Part shown: positions 40,098-48,393 of the stretch, piece after piece | Position numbering within the stretch: the stretch's first letter is position 1 | Layout of the letters: the number at the start of each line of letters is the position of its first letter | NCBI GenBank assembly: GCA_900016875.1 | Contig: FCNR01000017.1 | Span: 62,001-126,000, forward strand | Source of the DNA: Eubacteriaceae bacterium CHKCI004 | Lineage (GTDB): Bacteria; Bacillota; Clostridia; Lachnospirales; Lachnospiraceae | DNA length: 64,000 bases | Direction: 5' to 3' | Translations under genes and position numbers: made by a program | The notes under the pieces: model-generated | The model's input: only the letters and a program-made list of their open reading frames with translations | What the model was told of the DNA's origin: nothing | The model's database searches: none

Positions 40098-40814
40098 ATG
40101 GAACATATTTTAGTTATCGATAATGATACTTCCGCAACAGAGCTGGAGCGCGATTATCTGGAGATAAATTCCTATAAAGTGACAATTGAAAAAAGCGGTG
40201 TATCCGGGTTTCAAAGAGCCTTGCAGGATGATATTAACCTGGTTATCACAGAATTAAATCTGGATGATCTGAATGGATTTGAACTGTGCAGGGAGCTTAG
40301 AAGCCGACGCGATATACCGATTATTATTGTTTCGTCAAAAAGCAGCGAGGTTGATAAAGTGCGGGGGCTGGGAGTAGGGGCCGACGATTACGTGACCAAA
40401 CCTTTTGCTCCCAATGAGCTGATTGCCAGGGTGAAGGCAAACCTGAATCAATATAATCGGCTGGTAAAAAAGAGAAGCCAGAAAAATGATTGTATCGTTC
40501 TGGACCAGGTACGAATTGACAGAACAGCGAGACGGGTTACGGTGTGCGGCGAGGAGATTACATTTACCACAAAGGAATTTGATCTGCTCGTCTTTCTGGC
40601 GTCCCATCCTAACAGAGTTTTCTCCAAAGAGGAACTTTTCCGGGAAGTATGGGGCATGCATTCCATCGGGGATGTGGCGACAGTGACCGTACATATCAAA
40701 AAGATTCGCCAAAAGCTTGAAAAATATGCGGGTGCGGCCAGTTTGATAGAGACGGTGTGGGGAGCCGGATACCGTTTTCAAATGTCCGGGACACTAAAAG
40801 TACAGAACTTTTAA
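40098..40814 (+). CDS. Atypical OmpR-type response regulator with Glu at the phosphorylation site
   Basis: 238 residues: receiver (1-120) and winged-helix DNA-binding domain (about 135-230, TTKEFDLLVFLASHPNRVFSKEELFREVWG in parts, GYRFQM). The residue normally phosphorylated is Glu52 (VITELNLDDLNG, where others have LLDxxLPxxDG). The N-terminal acidic pair is DN (VIDND) rather than DD. The Lys in VTKPFAP is kept. No histidine kinase gene is adjacent. I infer a regulator that works without phosphorylation, perhaps held in an active-like state by the Glu. It stands alone behind an AT-rich 211-bp gap that has a TATAAT (near 40034) but no convincing -35. Confidence 0.85.
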   Translation: MEHILVIDNDTSATELERDYLEINSYKVTIEKSGVSGFQRALQDDINLVITELNLDDLNGFELCRELRSRRDIPIIIVSSKSSEVDKVRGLGVGADDYVTKPFAPNELIARVKANLNQYNRLVKKRSQKNDCIVLDQVRIDRTARRVTVCGEEITFTTKEFDLLVFLASHPNRVFSKEELFREVWGMHSIGDVATVTVHIKKIRQKLEKYAGAASLIETVWGAGYRFQMSGTLKVQNF

Positions 40815-40870
40815 AATGTATCAAAGAAGAAAGGAAGCTTCCGCCGAAAAGACAGGAAGCAGGTGACAAG

Positions 40871-41584
40871 ATGCTGGGGAAGAAAAAGATTCCGATTGTA
40901 TTCGAGGATGACAGCGTTCTGGTATGCGAAAAGCCGGCGGGGATGCCGGTACAGCCGGATACCAGTGGAAATGTAGATGTGGAAACCTATTTGAAGCATT
41001 ATCTTTTTGAAAAGCAGGAGGGAAATGAAGAACCGTATCTTACAGCCGTACATCGGCTGGACCGTCCGGTGGGAGGTCTGATGGTTTTTGCAAAGACCAG
41101 AGAAGCTGCGGCTGAGCTGAGCAGACAGATTCAGGATCATGAATTTGAAAAATGCTATCAGGCTGTGGTCTGCGGCGATCTGCCGGAGGAGTTCGGAACT
41201 TTTGAGGATACCCTGCTTCGGGACGGAAAGACCAACACCACCAGGGTAGTCCCGGAAGGAACAAAAGGCGGAAAACATGCGGTGCTGGATTACGAGCTGA
41301 TCGATCAGATCGAGACTCGCGACGGCATACTGTCCTGGGTGCTGATCATTCTGTATACAGGACGGCATCATCAAATCCGGGTACAGTTCTCTTCCCGTGG
41401 CCTTGGTCTATACGGTGATACTAAATACAATCCGAAATTTCAGAATACAAAGAAAAAATATATGCAGCTGGGACTGTATTCCACCAGGCTGGCGTTCCGT
41501 CATCCTGTGACCGGCGAAGAGCTTGTATTTAAAACCGAACCGCAGGGGGAGGCGTTTGAAAAAATGGATGTGGAGGCATATTGA
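40871..41584 (+). CDS. RluA-family pseudouridine synthase
   Basis: 237 residues. Converts uridine to pseudouridine in rRNA or tRNA. Seen: VLVCEKPAGMPVQPD, the catalytic Asp in AVHRLDRPVGGLMVFAKT, and TGRHHQIRVQFSSRGLGLYGD. No S4 domain, so closer to RluA/RluC short forms such as YtzF/TruC-like proteins. The start at 40871 follows AGGTGA. The stop codon lies inside its own terminator hairpin. Confidence 0.92.
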   Translation: MLGKKKIPIVFEDDSVLVCEKPAGMPVQPDTSGNVDVETYLKHYLFEKQEGNEEPYLTAVHRLDRPVGGLMVFAKTREAAAELSRQIQDHEFEKCYQAVVCGDLPEEFGTFEDTLLRDGKTNTTRVVPEGTKGGKHAVLDYELIDQIETRDGILSWVLIILYTGRHHQIRVQFSSRGLGLYGDTKYNPKFQNTKKKYMQLGLYSTRLAFRHPVTGEELVFKTEPQGEAFEKMDVEAY

Positions 41585-41598
41585 TGCCTCCTTTTTTG
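41572..41598 (+). terminator. Terminator overlapping the pseudouridine synthase stop
   Basis: GGAGGCA-TATTGA-TGCCTCC followed by TTTTTTG. The TGA is in the loop. Confidence 0.85.
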
Positions 41599-41615
41599 CG
41601 CGTGCAGAGTTTGTG

Positions 41616-41644
41616 TTGACAAAAATCCATGTGTATTCTAAAAT
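41616..41644 (+). promoter_or_regulatory. Predicted promoter of proS
   Basis: Consensus TTGACA at 41616-41621, a 17-bp spacer and TAAAAT at 41639-41644. The leader contains TCTGCG...CGCAGA, a possible hairpin, but no T-box core (no GGTGGNACCGCG). Confidence 0.65.
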
Positions 41645-41761
41645 AAACCGGTATATTTATGCGATAATCTGACAGATGTTTTAACCATGGTTTCTGCGGT
41701 GCGCCCTGCGGCGGCAGTTTCGCAGAGACCAATAAAAGAGAGTGCAGGAAAGGAAAAAATT

Positions 41762-43198
41762 ATGGCCAAAGAAAAGAAGCTTGTGGAAGCAATTACCCCA
41801 ATGGATGAAGATTTCGCCCAGTGGTATACCGATGTGGTGACTAAGGCGGAGCTGGTGTCCTACTCCAATGTGAAAGGATGTATGATCATCCGTCCTAGAG
41901 GCTACGCCATCTGGGAGAATATTCAGAAAGAACTGGACAGAAGATTTAAAGAGACCGGCGTGGAAAATGTATATCTGCCGATGCTGATTCCGGAGAATCT
42001 TCTTCAGAAAGAGAAAGACCATGTGGAAGGATTTGCGCCGGAGGTAGCATGGGTAACACAGGGCGGCGAGGAAAAGCTGGCGGAGAGACTCTGTATCCGT
42101 CCGACATCCGAGACTCTGTTCTGCGATCATGTGAAAGATATCGTCCATTCCCACAGAGACCTGCCGGTAGTATATAATCAGTGGTGTTCCGTACTTCGCT
42201 GGGAAAAGACCACCCGTCCGTTCCTTCGTTCCGCGGAGTTCTTATGGCAGGAAGGACATACTTTCCATGCAACGCCGAAAGAGGCAGAAGAGAGAACCGA
42301 GCAGATGCTCAATGTATATGCAGATTTCTGCGAAGAGATTCTGGCAATCCCTCTGGTAAAAGGAAAGAAGACTGACAAAGAAAAGTTTGCCGGCGCAGAG
42401 GCTACCTATACCATCGAGGCGCTGATGCACGACGGAAAGGCTCTTCAGTCTGGTACCAGCCACAACTTCGGTTCCGGTTTCGCGGAAGCCTTCGGTATTC
42501 AGTATGCCAATAAAGAGAATAAGCTGTCTCCGGTTTATGAGACGTCATGGGGTATGTCCACCCGTATCATCGGCGCCATCATCATGGTACACGGTGATGA
42601 CAGCGGTCTGGTACTGCCGCCGAGAATTGCACCGGTGCAGACCATGATCATTCCGATTCAGCAGAAGAAAGAAGGCGTGCTTGACAAAGCATTTGAGATC
42701 CGCGACATGCTGAAAGGCGACTACTCCGTCAAAGTAGATGATTCCGACAAGTCTCCGGGATGGAAGTTCAGCGAACAGGAGATTCAGGGTATCCCGACCC
42801 GTATCGAGATCGGACCGAAGGATATCGAGAAGAATCAGGCGGTGATCGTCCGCCGAGATACCCGCGAGAAGATCGTGGTATCCATCGATGAGCTGCCGGT
42901 AAGGCTGGGTGAGGTTCTGGAAGAAATGCAGAAAGATATGTATGACAGAGCCAAAGCGCATCTGGACGCTAACACCCATGTGGCTCATAACTGGGATGAG
43001 TTCCAGGATTTCTTAAATACAAAACAGGGCTTTATCCGCGCTATGTGGTGCGGCGACAGAGCCTGCGAGGAAGCCATCAAAGAAGAGACCGGCGCTACTA
43101 CCCGCTGTATGCCGTTTGAGCAGGAGAAACACGGTGATGTGTGCGTACACTGCGGCAAGCCGGCAAAATGTGAAGTATACTTCGGAAAAGCATATTAA
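41762..43198 (+). CDS. proS: Prolyl-tRNA synthetase, archaeal/eukaryotic type
   Basis: Charges tRNA-Pro with proline. 478 residues, the short form without the bacterial editing insert. Seen: class II motif 2 region [23 protein letters not shown] in parts, [16 protein letters not shown], motif 3 region [14 protein letters not shown], the anticodon-binding domain, and a C-terminal zinc-like domain [19 protein letters not shown] ending in Tyr, as in archaeal-type enzymes. The start at 41762 follows AGGAAAGGA; the upstream frame covers the promoter leader. This form is frequent in Clostridia. Confidence 0.96.
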   Translation: MAKEKKLVEAITPMDEDFAQWYTDVVTKAELVSYSNVKGCMIIRPRGYAIWENIQKELDRRFKETGVENVYLPMLIPENLLQKEKDHVEGFAPEVAWVTQGGEEKLAERLCIRPTSETLFCDHVKDIVHSHRDLPVVYNQWCSVLRWEKTTRPFLRSAEFLWQEGHTFHATPKEAEERTEQMLNVYADFCEEILAIPLVKGKKTDKEKFAGAEATYTIEALMHDGKALQSGTSHNFGSGFAEAFGIQYANKENKLSPVYETSWGMSTRIIGAIIMVHGDDSGLVLPPRIAPVQTMIIPIQQKKEGVLDKAFEIRDMLKGDYSVKVDDSDKSPGWKFSEQEIQGIPTRIEIGPKDIEKNQAVIVRRDTREKIVVSIDELPVRLGEVLEEMQKDMYDRAKAHLDANTHVAHNWDEFQDFLNTKQGFIRAMWCGDRACEEAIKEETGATTRCMPFEQEKHGDVCVHCGKPAKCEVYFGKAY

Positions 43199-43211
43199 TT
43201 ATTAAACAGAA

Positions 43212-43241
43212 ACAGGAGGTTTTACGCCTCCTGTTTTTTTA
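43212..43241 (+). terminator. Terminator after proS
   Basis: ACAGGAGG-TTTTAC-GCCTCCTGT followed by a T-run. Confidence 0.9.
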
Positions 43242-43310
43242 CAGGAAATTCCGGTGGAACAGCCATAAATTTTCTTAGCCGAATCTTTAGTGATGAAAGA
43301 ATTTCCTCTG

Positions 43311-43339
43311 TTGTGATTTCAAAAAGACTGTGCTATACT
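43311..43339 (+). promoter_or_regulatory. Predicted promoter of the V-ATPase operon
   Basis: TTGTGA at 43311-43316, a 17-bp spacer and TATACT at 43334-43339, about 130 bp before the first gene. Confidence 0.6.
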
Positions 43340-43470
43340 AACGAAAGTTGGAATATTTTCTTGTCTGAATTTGTTTATTTTTACCTTATATTCACAAAAT
43401 ACTTCTAAATTATATGTGAATAGAATGGGGTATGAAAAAACAAAATATTGTCATAAACAGGAGGGTTGAT

Positions 43471-43782
43471 ATGGACTCAATTATCAATAGATTGACAGAG
43501 ATTGAGGAGACTGCTTCTTCCATTGTGGAACACGCCGAGGAGCAGAAGGCGGTTCTGGACAAAGAATATGACGAAAAACGCAGGCGCTTTGACGAGGAAC
43601 TGGAAGAGAAGACTCGGGCACGGATTCAGACAATCCAGAGTAAATTGGATAAGGATACCTCAGAGATTCTTGACGGACAAAACGGCGCAGGCGGAAAAGA
43701 GATTCAGGCGCTGAAGGAGGACTACGCCGAACGTCATACAGAATATGCCAAAAATATTTTGAAACGGATTACCGAGGTGTAG
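43471..43782 (+). CDS. V-type ATPase peripheral-stalk subunit (G/H type)
   Basis: 103 residues, almost all predicted helix and coiled coil with high Glu/Lys/Arg content (EEKTRARIQTIQSKLDKD). By position at the head of the operon and by size it matches the G/H (NtpF-like) stalk subunit that pairs with subunit E. The start at 43471 follows AGGAGGG; an earlier in-frame ATG at 43432 has no ribosome site. Sequence alone cannot prove the identity, since any short coiled coil looks similar. Confidence 0.75.
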   Translation: MDSIINRLTEIEETASSIVEHAEEQKAVLDKEYDEKRRRFDEELEEKTRARIQTIQSKLDKDTSEILDGQNGAGGKEIQALKEDYAERHTEYAKNILKRITEV

Positions 43783-43785
43783 CTT

Positions 43786-44832
43786 ATGGGAAATTTACTA
43801 GCTTACAGCGGGATCGTGACCAAGGCGCGGGCAATGGAAGGGAAGCTGCTGAGCAGTCAGCAGTTTGAGATTATTGCGGGACTTGGAAGTGTGCCGGAAA
43901 TTGTGGAGTATCTGAAGAAAAATACAGCATATGTGGATGTGCTGGATACCCTGGAGGAAGAGCAGATTCACCGTGGAAATATTGAAAAGGTGCTGATACA
44001 GTCGTTGTATCATGATTATACGAAACTGTACCGGTTTTGTGGGCAGAAGCAGCGGCGTTTTATGCGTCTGATCATGAAATCCTATGAGATAGATCTGATA
44101 AATTACTGTCTGCGGATTGTCATTAATCATTATAAGCAGCCATTCGATCTGGCGTATAAACAGCCATTTTTTGACCGCTATTCACAAATATCCATCGAAA
44201 GGCTGATTACATCCCGGACAACGGATGAGCTGGTGGAGAATCTTAGGGACACGGAATATTATGAACCTCTGAAGAAACTCAGGGATTCTCAGAATGTTAC
44301 TCTCTATGATTACGACCTGACACTGAATCTCTATTACTTTACATCTATATGGAAGGAACAGAGAAAGATACTGAAGAAGGCGGACCGGGAGCTGTTTACC
44401 AGAGACTGCGGGTCTAAGATCGATCTGCTTAATATGCAGTGGATATACCGGGCAAAAAAGTATTATAATATGAAGCCTGCGGATATTTATCTGCTGCTGA
44501 TTCCGATTCATTACAAACTGTCTGTGGACAGTATCAAAAATATGGTGGAAGCGCCGGGACTTGATGAGCTGCAGGCTGCGGTGGACAGGACAACTTACGC
44601 CCGTCATTACGACTTTCATCAGAACATGACCATAGAGCAGATGTATGCGGATTGTCTGCATTATCTGTACACTGTGGACCGGCGGCGGAATCCTTATTCT
44701 ATAGCGGCGGTAAATACCTATCTTTTTCTGAAAGAAGAGGAAATCAAGAAACTGACTACTGCCATGGAATGTGTACGGTACAGTCTGACTCCGGGCGAGA
44801 CGCTGGCATACATTGGAGGTAGAACACAATGA
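43786..44832 (+). CDS. V-type ATP synthase subunit C
   Basis: 348 residues, all-helical, of the V-ATPase d/AC39 (NtpC) family. It forms the funnel that joins the central stalk to the membrane ring. Seen: AYSGIVTKARAMEGKLL at the N-terminus and three repeated helical segments, each near a YDLxLNLYYF or PADIYLLLIPIHYKL pattern. It starts 3 bp after the G/H gene stop and its end overlaps subunit I by 4 bases, so the first three genes are tightly coupled. Confidence 0.9.
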   Translation: MGNLLAYSGIVTKARAMEGKLLSSQQFEIIAGLGSVPEIVEYLKKNTAYVDVLDTLEEEQIHRGNIEKVLIQSLYHDYTKLYRFCGQKQRRFMRLIMKSYEIDLINYCLRIVINHYKQPFDLAYKQPFFDRYSQISIERLITSRTTDELVENLRDTEYYEPLKKLRDSQNVTLYDYDLTLNLYYFTSIWKEQRKILKKADRELFTRDCGSKIDLLNMQWIYRAKKYYNMKPADIYLLLIPIHYKLSVDSIKNMVEAPGLDELQAAVDRTTYARHYDFHQNMTIEQMYADCLHYLYTVDRRRNPYSIAAVNTYLFLKEEEIKKLTTAMECVRYSLTPGETLAYIGGRTQ

Positions 44833-46769
44833 TTGTAAAAATGAAATTTGTCAATATATCCGGACCCCGGAACGATATAGACCGGGTGACGGATCTGTAT
44901 CTGTCCAGATATGAGATACAGCTTGAATCTGCGCTGTCAGAACTCAGGACCGTGGATAATCTGAGGCCTTTTGTAGAGATTAATCCTTATCGTGATGTTT
45001 TAAATAAGGCATCGGAGTTTGTGGGTTATCTGCCGGATGCGGATGAGGTGGAGCCGGATACTTCTCTCGGACTTGACGATATGTTCGCAGTGGTGCGGCA
45101 GGCCGGAGAGGATTATCAGTCTCTGCAGGAGAAAAAAGAAAAATTAAAGAAGCGCAGCGAGGAGATTCACGCAAAACAGCGCGTTATCGCTCCGTTCCGT
45201 CCGCTGGACTGCAATCTTCATAAGGTGCTGCACTACAAATATATTACCTACCGCTTCGGGCGCATTGCCGTTGAATTTTATCAGAAAATGCAGAAATATC
45301 TGATGGATGATCTGGGAGCGATTTTTGTGGAAGGGCAGCGGGACGAAAGCTACGTATACGGAGCGTATTTTGTTGCGCCGGCGGAAACGCAGAAAGTGGA
45401 CGCTGTATTCCGGTCTCTCCATTTTGAGAGAATCGAACTCAAGGATGAGTTTGAGGGAACGCCAGAGCAGGCATATCGTTCTCTGGACCGGGAAGACGCG
45501 AAGATCGCCGGGGAGCTCAGCGATTTGGATAAGGAGGCAGGGAAAATGCTTGCCGACAGGGCGCCGCAGCTTGTCGCAGCCAAAAATCGTCTGGAAGAAC
45601 TCTCCAATAACTTTGATGTCCGTAAGCTGGCCGCACGAATGGAAGATAATAAAGAAGATTATTATATTCTCTGCGGCTGGATGGCAGAAGACGATGTGGA
45701 TAAGTTTGTAAAAGAGATTCAGGATGACGATAAGGTCTTTGTAGTTGTGGAAGATGACCATGATGCGTATTTTGGAGAGCCTCCGACAAAGCTGGAGAAT
45801 CCGAAGCTTTTCAAACCATTTGAGATGTTTGTGCAAATGTACGGGCTGCCGGCACATAATGAGCTTGATCCGACTCTGTTTGTGGGAATCACATACTCCC
45901 TGATCTTCGGTATCATGTTCGGAGACGTGGGACAGGGATTGCTTCTTCTCATCGGAGGAGCGCTTATTTATCACTTTAAGAAAGCTCCGCTGGCAGGAAT
46001 CATTTCCACAGCCGGTTTCTTTTCAACGATTTTTGGTTTTGTGTTCGGAAGTGTGTTTGGGTTTGAAAATGTACTGGAACCCCTTTGGATACGGCCTATT
46101 GACAATATGACGACTCTGCCGTTTCTGGGAAAGCTAAATACGGTCTTTGTAGTTGCGGTGGCTTTTGGAATGTTCCTGATTATTGTTGCCATGGTGCTTC
46201 ACATCATCAACGCGCTTCGGGACAGAGACATCGGCAGTGCATGGTTTGATGCCAATGGCGCGGCGGGACTTGTGTTCTATGCGGCGGTTGTCGTTACTAT
46301 TGTTTTGTTCCTGACCGGCAATCCGCTTCCTGCGGGTATCGTTATGGCGGTGATGTTTGGCGTGCCTCTTCTTCTGATTTTGTTTAAGGAGCCGCTGACC
46401 AGGCTTATACGGAAGCAGAGCGGAAAGATGGAGGAGAGCAAGGCGATGTTTCTGGTGGAAGGTTTTTTTGAAATGTTTGAGACATTGCTCAGCTACTTTT
46501 CCAATACGATTTCCTTTATCCGTATCGGAGCCTTTGCAGTCAGCCACGCGGCCATCATGGAAGTGGTGCTGCAGCTGGCCGGAGCGGAGAGTGGAAATCC
46601 GAACTGGATCGGCGTGATACTCGGCAACCTTTTTGTATGCGGATTTGAGGGGCTCATCGTCGGTATACAGGTGCTTCGACTGGAATATTATGAAATGTTC
46701 AGCCGTTTTTATAAAGGCAGCGGACATGCCTTTACTCCATATACGAAAAAGAAAACCAATAAAAAGTAG
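44829..46769 (+). CDS. V-type ATP synthase subunit I
   Basis: 646 residues, the a-subunit (NtpI) holding the ion half-channels. The first 340 residues are cytoplasmic and form the stalk-binding arm with coiled coils. From about residue 350 there are 7-8 membrane helices (GITYSLIFGIMFGDVGQGLLLL, the family's most recognisable helix). The conserved channel arginine is probably that in SFIRIGAFAVSHAAIM. Coupled to subunit C (ATG inside its stop region). Confidence 0.94.
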   Translation: MIVKMKFVNISGPRNDIDRVTDLYLSRYEIQLESALSELRTVDNLRPFVEINPYRDVLNKASEFVGYLPDADEVEPDTSLGLDDMFAVVRQAGEDYQSLQEKKEKLKKRSEEIHAKQRVIAPFRPLDCNLHKVLHYKYITYRFGRIAVEFYQKMQKYLMDDLGAIFVEGQRDESYVYGAYFVAPAETQKVDAVFRSLHFERIELKDEFEGTPEQAYRSLDREDAKIAGELSDLDKEAGKMLADRAPQLVAAKNRLEELSNNFDVRKLAARMEDNKEDYYILCGWMAEDDVDKFVKEIQDDDKVFVVVEDDHDAYFGEPPTKLENPKLFKPFEMFVQMYGLPAHNELDPTLFVGITYSLIFGIMFGDVGQGLLLLIGGALIYHFKKAPLAGIISTAGFFSTIFGFVFGSVFGFENVLEPLWIRPIDNMTTLPFLGKLNTVFVVAVAFGMFLIIVAMVLHIINALRDRDIGSAWFDANGAAGLVFYAAVVVTIVLFLTGNPLPAGIVMAVMFGVPLLLILFKEPLTRLIRKQSGKMEESKAMFLVEGFFEMFETLLSYFSNTISFIRIGAFAVSHAAIMEVVLQLAGAESGNPNWIGVILGNLFVCGFEGLIVGIQVLRLEYYEMFSRFYKGSGHAFTPYTKKKTNKK

Positions 46770-46780
46770 GAGGTCCTATC

Positions 46781-47218
46781 ATGACAGTAATAACCAAGAT
46801 TCTTTTAATGGCAGCATTAATTTTAAGTATTGTTCTTCCGTTTTGTTATTTTTATCTGGGAGAGAAATGTAAAAAACGTTATAAAAAGACACTGGGCGTC
46901 AACACCGTATTTTTCTTCGGCACATTGCTCGTTGCCATCGTGGTGATGTTCAGCGGTCAGAATGTGGAAGCAGCCGAGACAGCCGCGGCGTCGGCATCCG
47001 GCATCGCCACAGGACTTGGATATCTGGCGGCAGCCCTTGTAACCGGTCTGTCCTGTATCGGCGGCGGTATCGCCGTGGCCAGCGCGGCCAGCGCCGCACT
47101 GGGAGCGTTAAGTGAAGATTCCAGTATTCTTGGTAAGTCGCTGATCTTTGTAGGTCTGGCAGAGGGTGTCTGCCTGTATGGACTGATCATCTCCTTCATG
47201 ATTCTTGGAAACCTGTAA
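46781..47218 (+). CDS. V-type ATP synthase subunit K (membrane ring)
   Basis: 145 residues with four helices (about 5-25, 43-60, 76-105, 118-142). The ion-binding carboxylate is Glu128 in VGLAEGVCLYGLII. The second hairpin is a normal c-type pair (GLGYLAAALVTGLSCIGGGIAVASA in parts). The first hairpin lacks the Gly/Ala-rich packing pattern and reads more like a plain membrane hairpin with a charged loop (EKCKKRYKKT). Thus only one binding site per four helices. It starts 11 bp after subunit I. Whether it carries protons or sodium cannot be settled; I see no Gln partner in helix 3. Confidence 0.9.
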   Translation: MTVITKILLMAALILSIVLPFCYFYLGEKCKKRYKKTLGVNTVFFFGTLLVAIVVMFSGQNVEAAETAAASASGIATGLGYLAAALVTGLSCIGGGIAVASAASAALGALSEDSSILGKSLIFVGLAEGVCLYGLIISFMILGNL

Positions 47219-47223
47219 CACCA

Positions 47224-47278
47224 GGCTCCAGAAAGTCGGGCTTTCACGCTAGCGTGAAGAAGCATGGCTTTGGGAGCC
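47224..47278. repeat. Intergenic palindromic repeat, copy C, inside the V-ATPase operon
   Basis: The best-preserved copy: outer arms GGCTCCAGAAAG / CTTTGGGAGCC and inner arms GGGCTTTCACGC-TA-GCGTGAAGAAGC. It begins 6 bp after the subunit K stop. Related to 939-984 and 6726-6773. Confidence 0.7.
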
Positions 47279-47328
47279 GCCACCACATGAGCATGGAGCA
47301 CGATAGTGTGGGAATGCGAATGTGGGAA

Positions 47329-47360
47329 GGATTGCGGGAGCGCAGTGCGCGGAGCAATCC
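47329..47360. repeat. Second hairpin in the K-F gap
   Basis: GGATTGC / GCAATCC arms around an inner GCGC-AGT-GCGC. It lies 50 bp after copy C; flanking GTGGGAATGCGAA occurs twice (near 47318 and 47382). Together the two hairpins fill most of the 189-bp gap before subunit F. Confidence 0.6.
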
Positions 47361-47407
47361 GTGGTGTTACCGTATACAGGAGTGGGAATGCGAAGGAGGC
47401 GATATCC

Positions 47408-47716
47408 ATGAAAATGTATCTCATCAGCGATAATGTGGATACCTATACGGGGATGCGCCTGGCAGGAGTTGACGGTGTGGTGGTTCACGAGAGAGAGGAG
47501 CTCAGGGAAGAACTGGAGAAGGTCCTCAAAGACAAGAGCGTCGGTATCGTGCTTTTGACGGAGAAGTTCGGAAGAGAATTTCCGGATATCATTGATACTT
47601 TCCGGCTGGAGCGAAAGATGCCGCTTCTGGTGGAAATACCCGACCGGCATGGAACCGGCAGGCAGAAAGATTTTATCACATCCTATATTACGGAGGCCAT
47701 CGGACTTAAACTGTGA
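47408..47716 (+). CDS. V-type ATP synthase subunit F
   Basis: 102 residues, the small central-stalk subunit (NtpG/F) that binds subunit D. Seen: MKMYLISDNVDTYTGMRLAG, the alternating alpha/beta pattern of the family, and VGIVLLTEKFG. The start at 47408 follows GAAGGAGG; the frame opens at 47306 but that part runs through hairpin repeats. Separated from subunit K by repeats, and from E by 89 bp with a smaller hairpin (GGTTACTG / CAGTGACC). Confidence 0.9.
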   Translation: MKMYLISDNVDTYTGMRLAGVDGVVVHEREELREELEKVLKDKSVGIVLLTEKFGREFPDIIDTFRLERKMPLLVEIPDRHGTGRQKDFITSYITEAIGLKL

Positions 47717-47805
47717 TGGGAGCAGACAGGTAATCACTGGTTACTGTTCATGCAGTGACCGGTAACAATCACTGTATATTTAATGACATAAAGGAGGGAT
47801 TCCTC

Positions 47806-48393
47806 TTGACTTTAGAAGAAAAAATCGCACACCTGCAGAGCTCGTCCATGGAGCAGGCGCGGGCGGAGGGCAATGCCATCATTGACTCTCACCGGGAGAG
47901 ACTGGAAAAGGAGCTGGCAGATCATAAGAAGGAATCGATGCATCAGTCCAAGCTCCGGATCATGGAGGAGAAAACTAAGGCGAAGCTGGCGTTGAATCAG
48001 GCCAGGGCAAAGTTTCAGCTGGAACAGAGACGCCGGCGCGGCAAGGTGCAGCAGGAGCTGAAGGATAAGATTTTTGATGAGGCAAAACAACTGGTTGCAG
48101 AATATATGAAGACGGAGGCATATGATGAATTTCTTGTGAAATGCATCAGGCAGGCCGAGAAGTACGCCGGCGACGAACTGGTTACCATATATATCAACGG
48201 GTCCGATGAGGCGAAACGGGAAGAGCTGGAAGAATTGACCGGCGTTTCGCTGACAGTCAGTGAGGAGGACTTCATCGGCGGGGTGCGCGCGGTGATTTCA
48301 AGCCGCAACATTCTCATCGACCATTCTTTCCGGACACAGCTTCGGGATGAGTATGAGAAGTTTTTGTTTTTAGGAGGTGACGGCGTTGCTTAA
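47806..48393 (+). CDS. V-type ATP synthase subunit E
   Basis: 195 residues. The N-terminal two thirds is a long charged helix (EKIAHLQSSSMEQARAEGNAII, in parts) that pairs with the G/H subunit in the peripheral stalk. The C-terminal domain has GGVRAVISSRNILIDHSFRTQL, typical of subunit E. The start is TTG at 47806, with AAGGAGGG eight bases upstream; the frame extends further but without a ribosome site. Its end overlaps the start region of subunit A. Confidence 0.9.
   Translation: MTLEEKIAHLQSSSMEQARAEGNAIIDSHRERLEKELADHKKESMHQSKLRIMEEKTKAKLALNQARAKFQLEQRRRRGKVQQELKDKIFDEAKQLVAEYMKTEAYDEFLVKCIRQAEKYAGDELVTIYINGSDEAKREELEELTGVSLTVSEEDFIGGVRAVISSRNILIDHSFRTQLRDEYEKFLFLGGDGVA

Noticed and set aside
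46781-47218. Reading the V-ATPase as a sodium pump from the K subunit.
   Set aside because: The Glu is present but I see no Gln partner in helix 3 and no Thr/Ser directly after the Glu; the evidence is not enough to decide between sodium and protons.
47306-47407. A longer V-ATPase F subunit from 47306.
   Set aside because: The extra residues are encoded by hairpin repeats, are unlike subunit F, and lack a ribosome site; GAAGGAGG precedes 47408.
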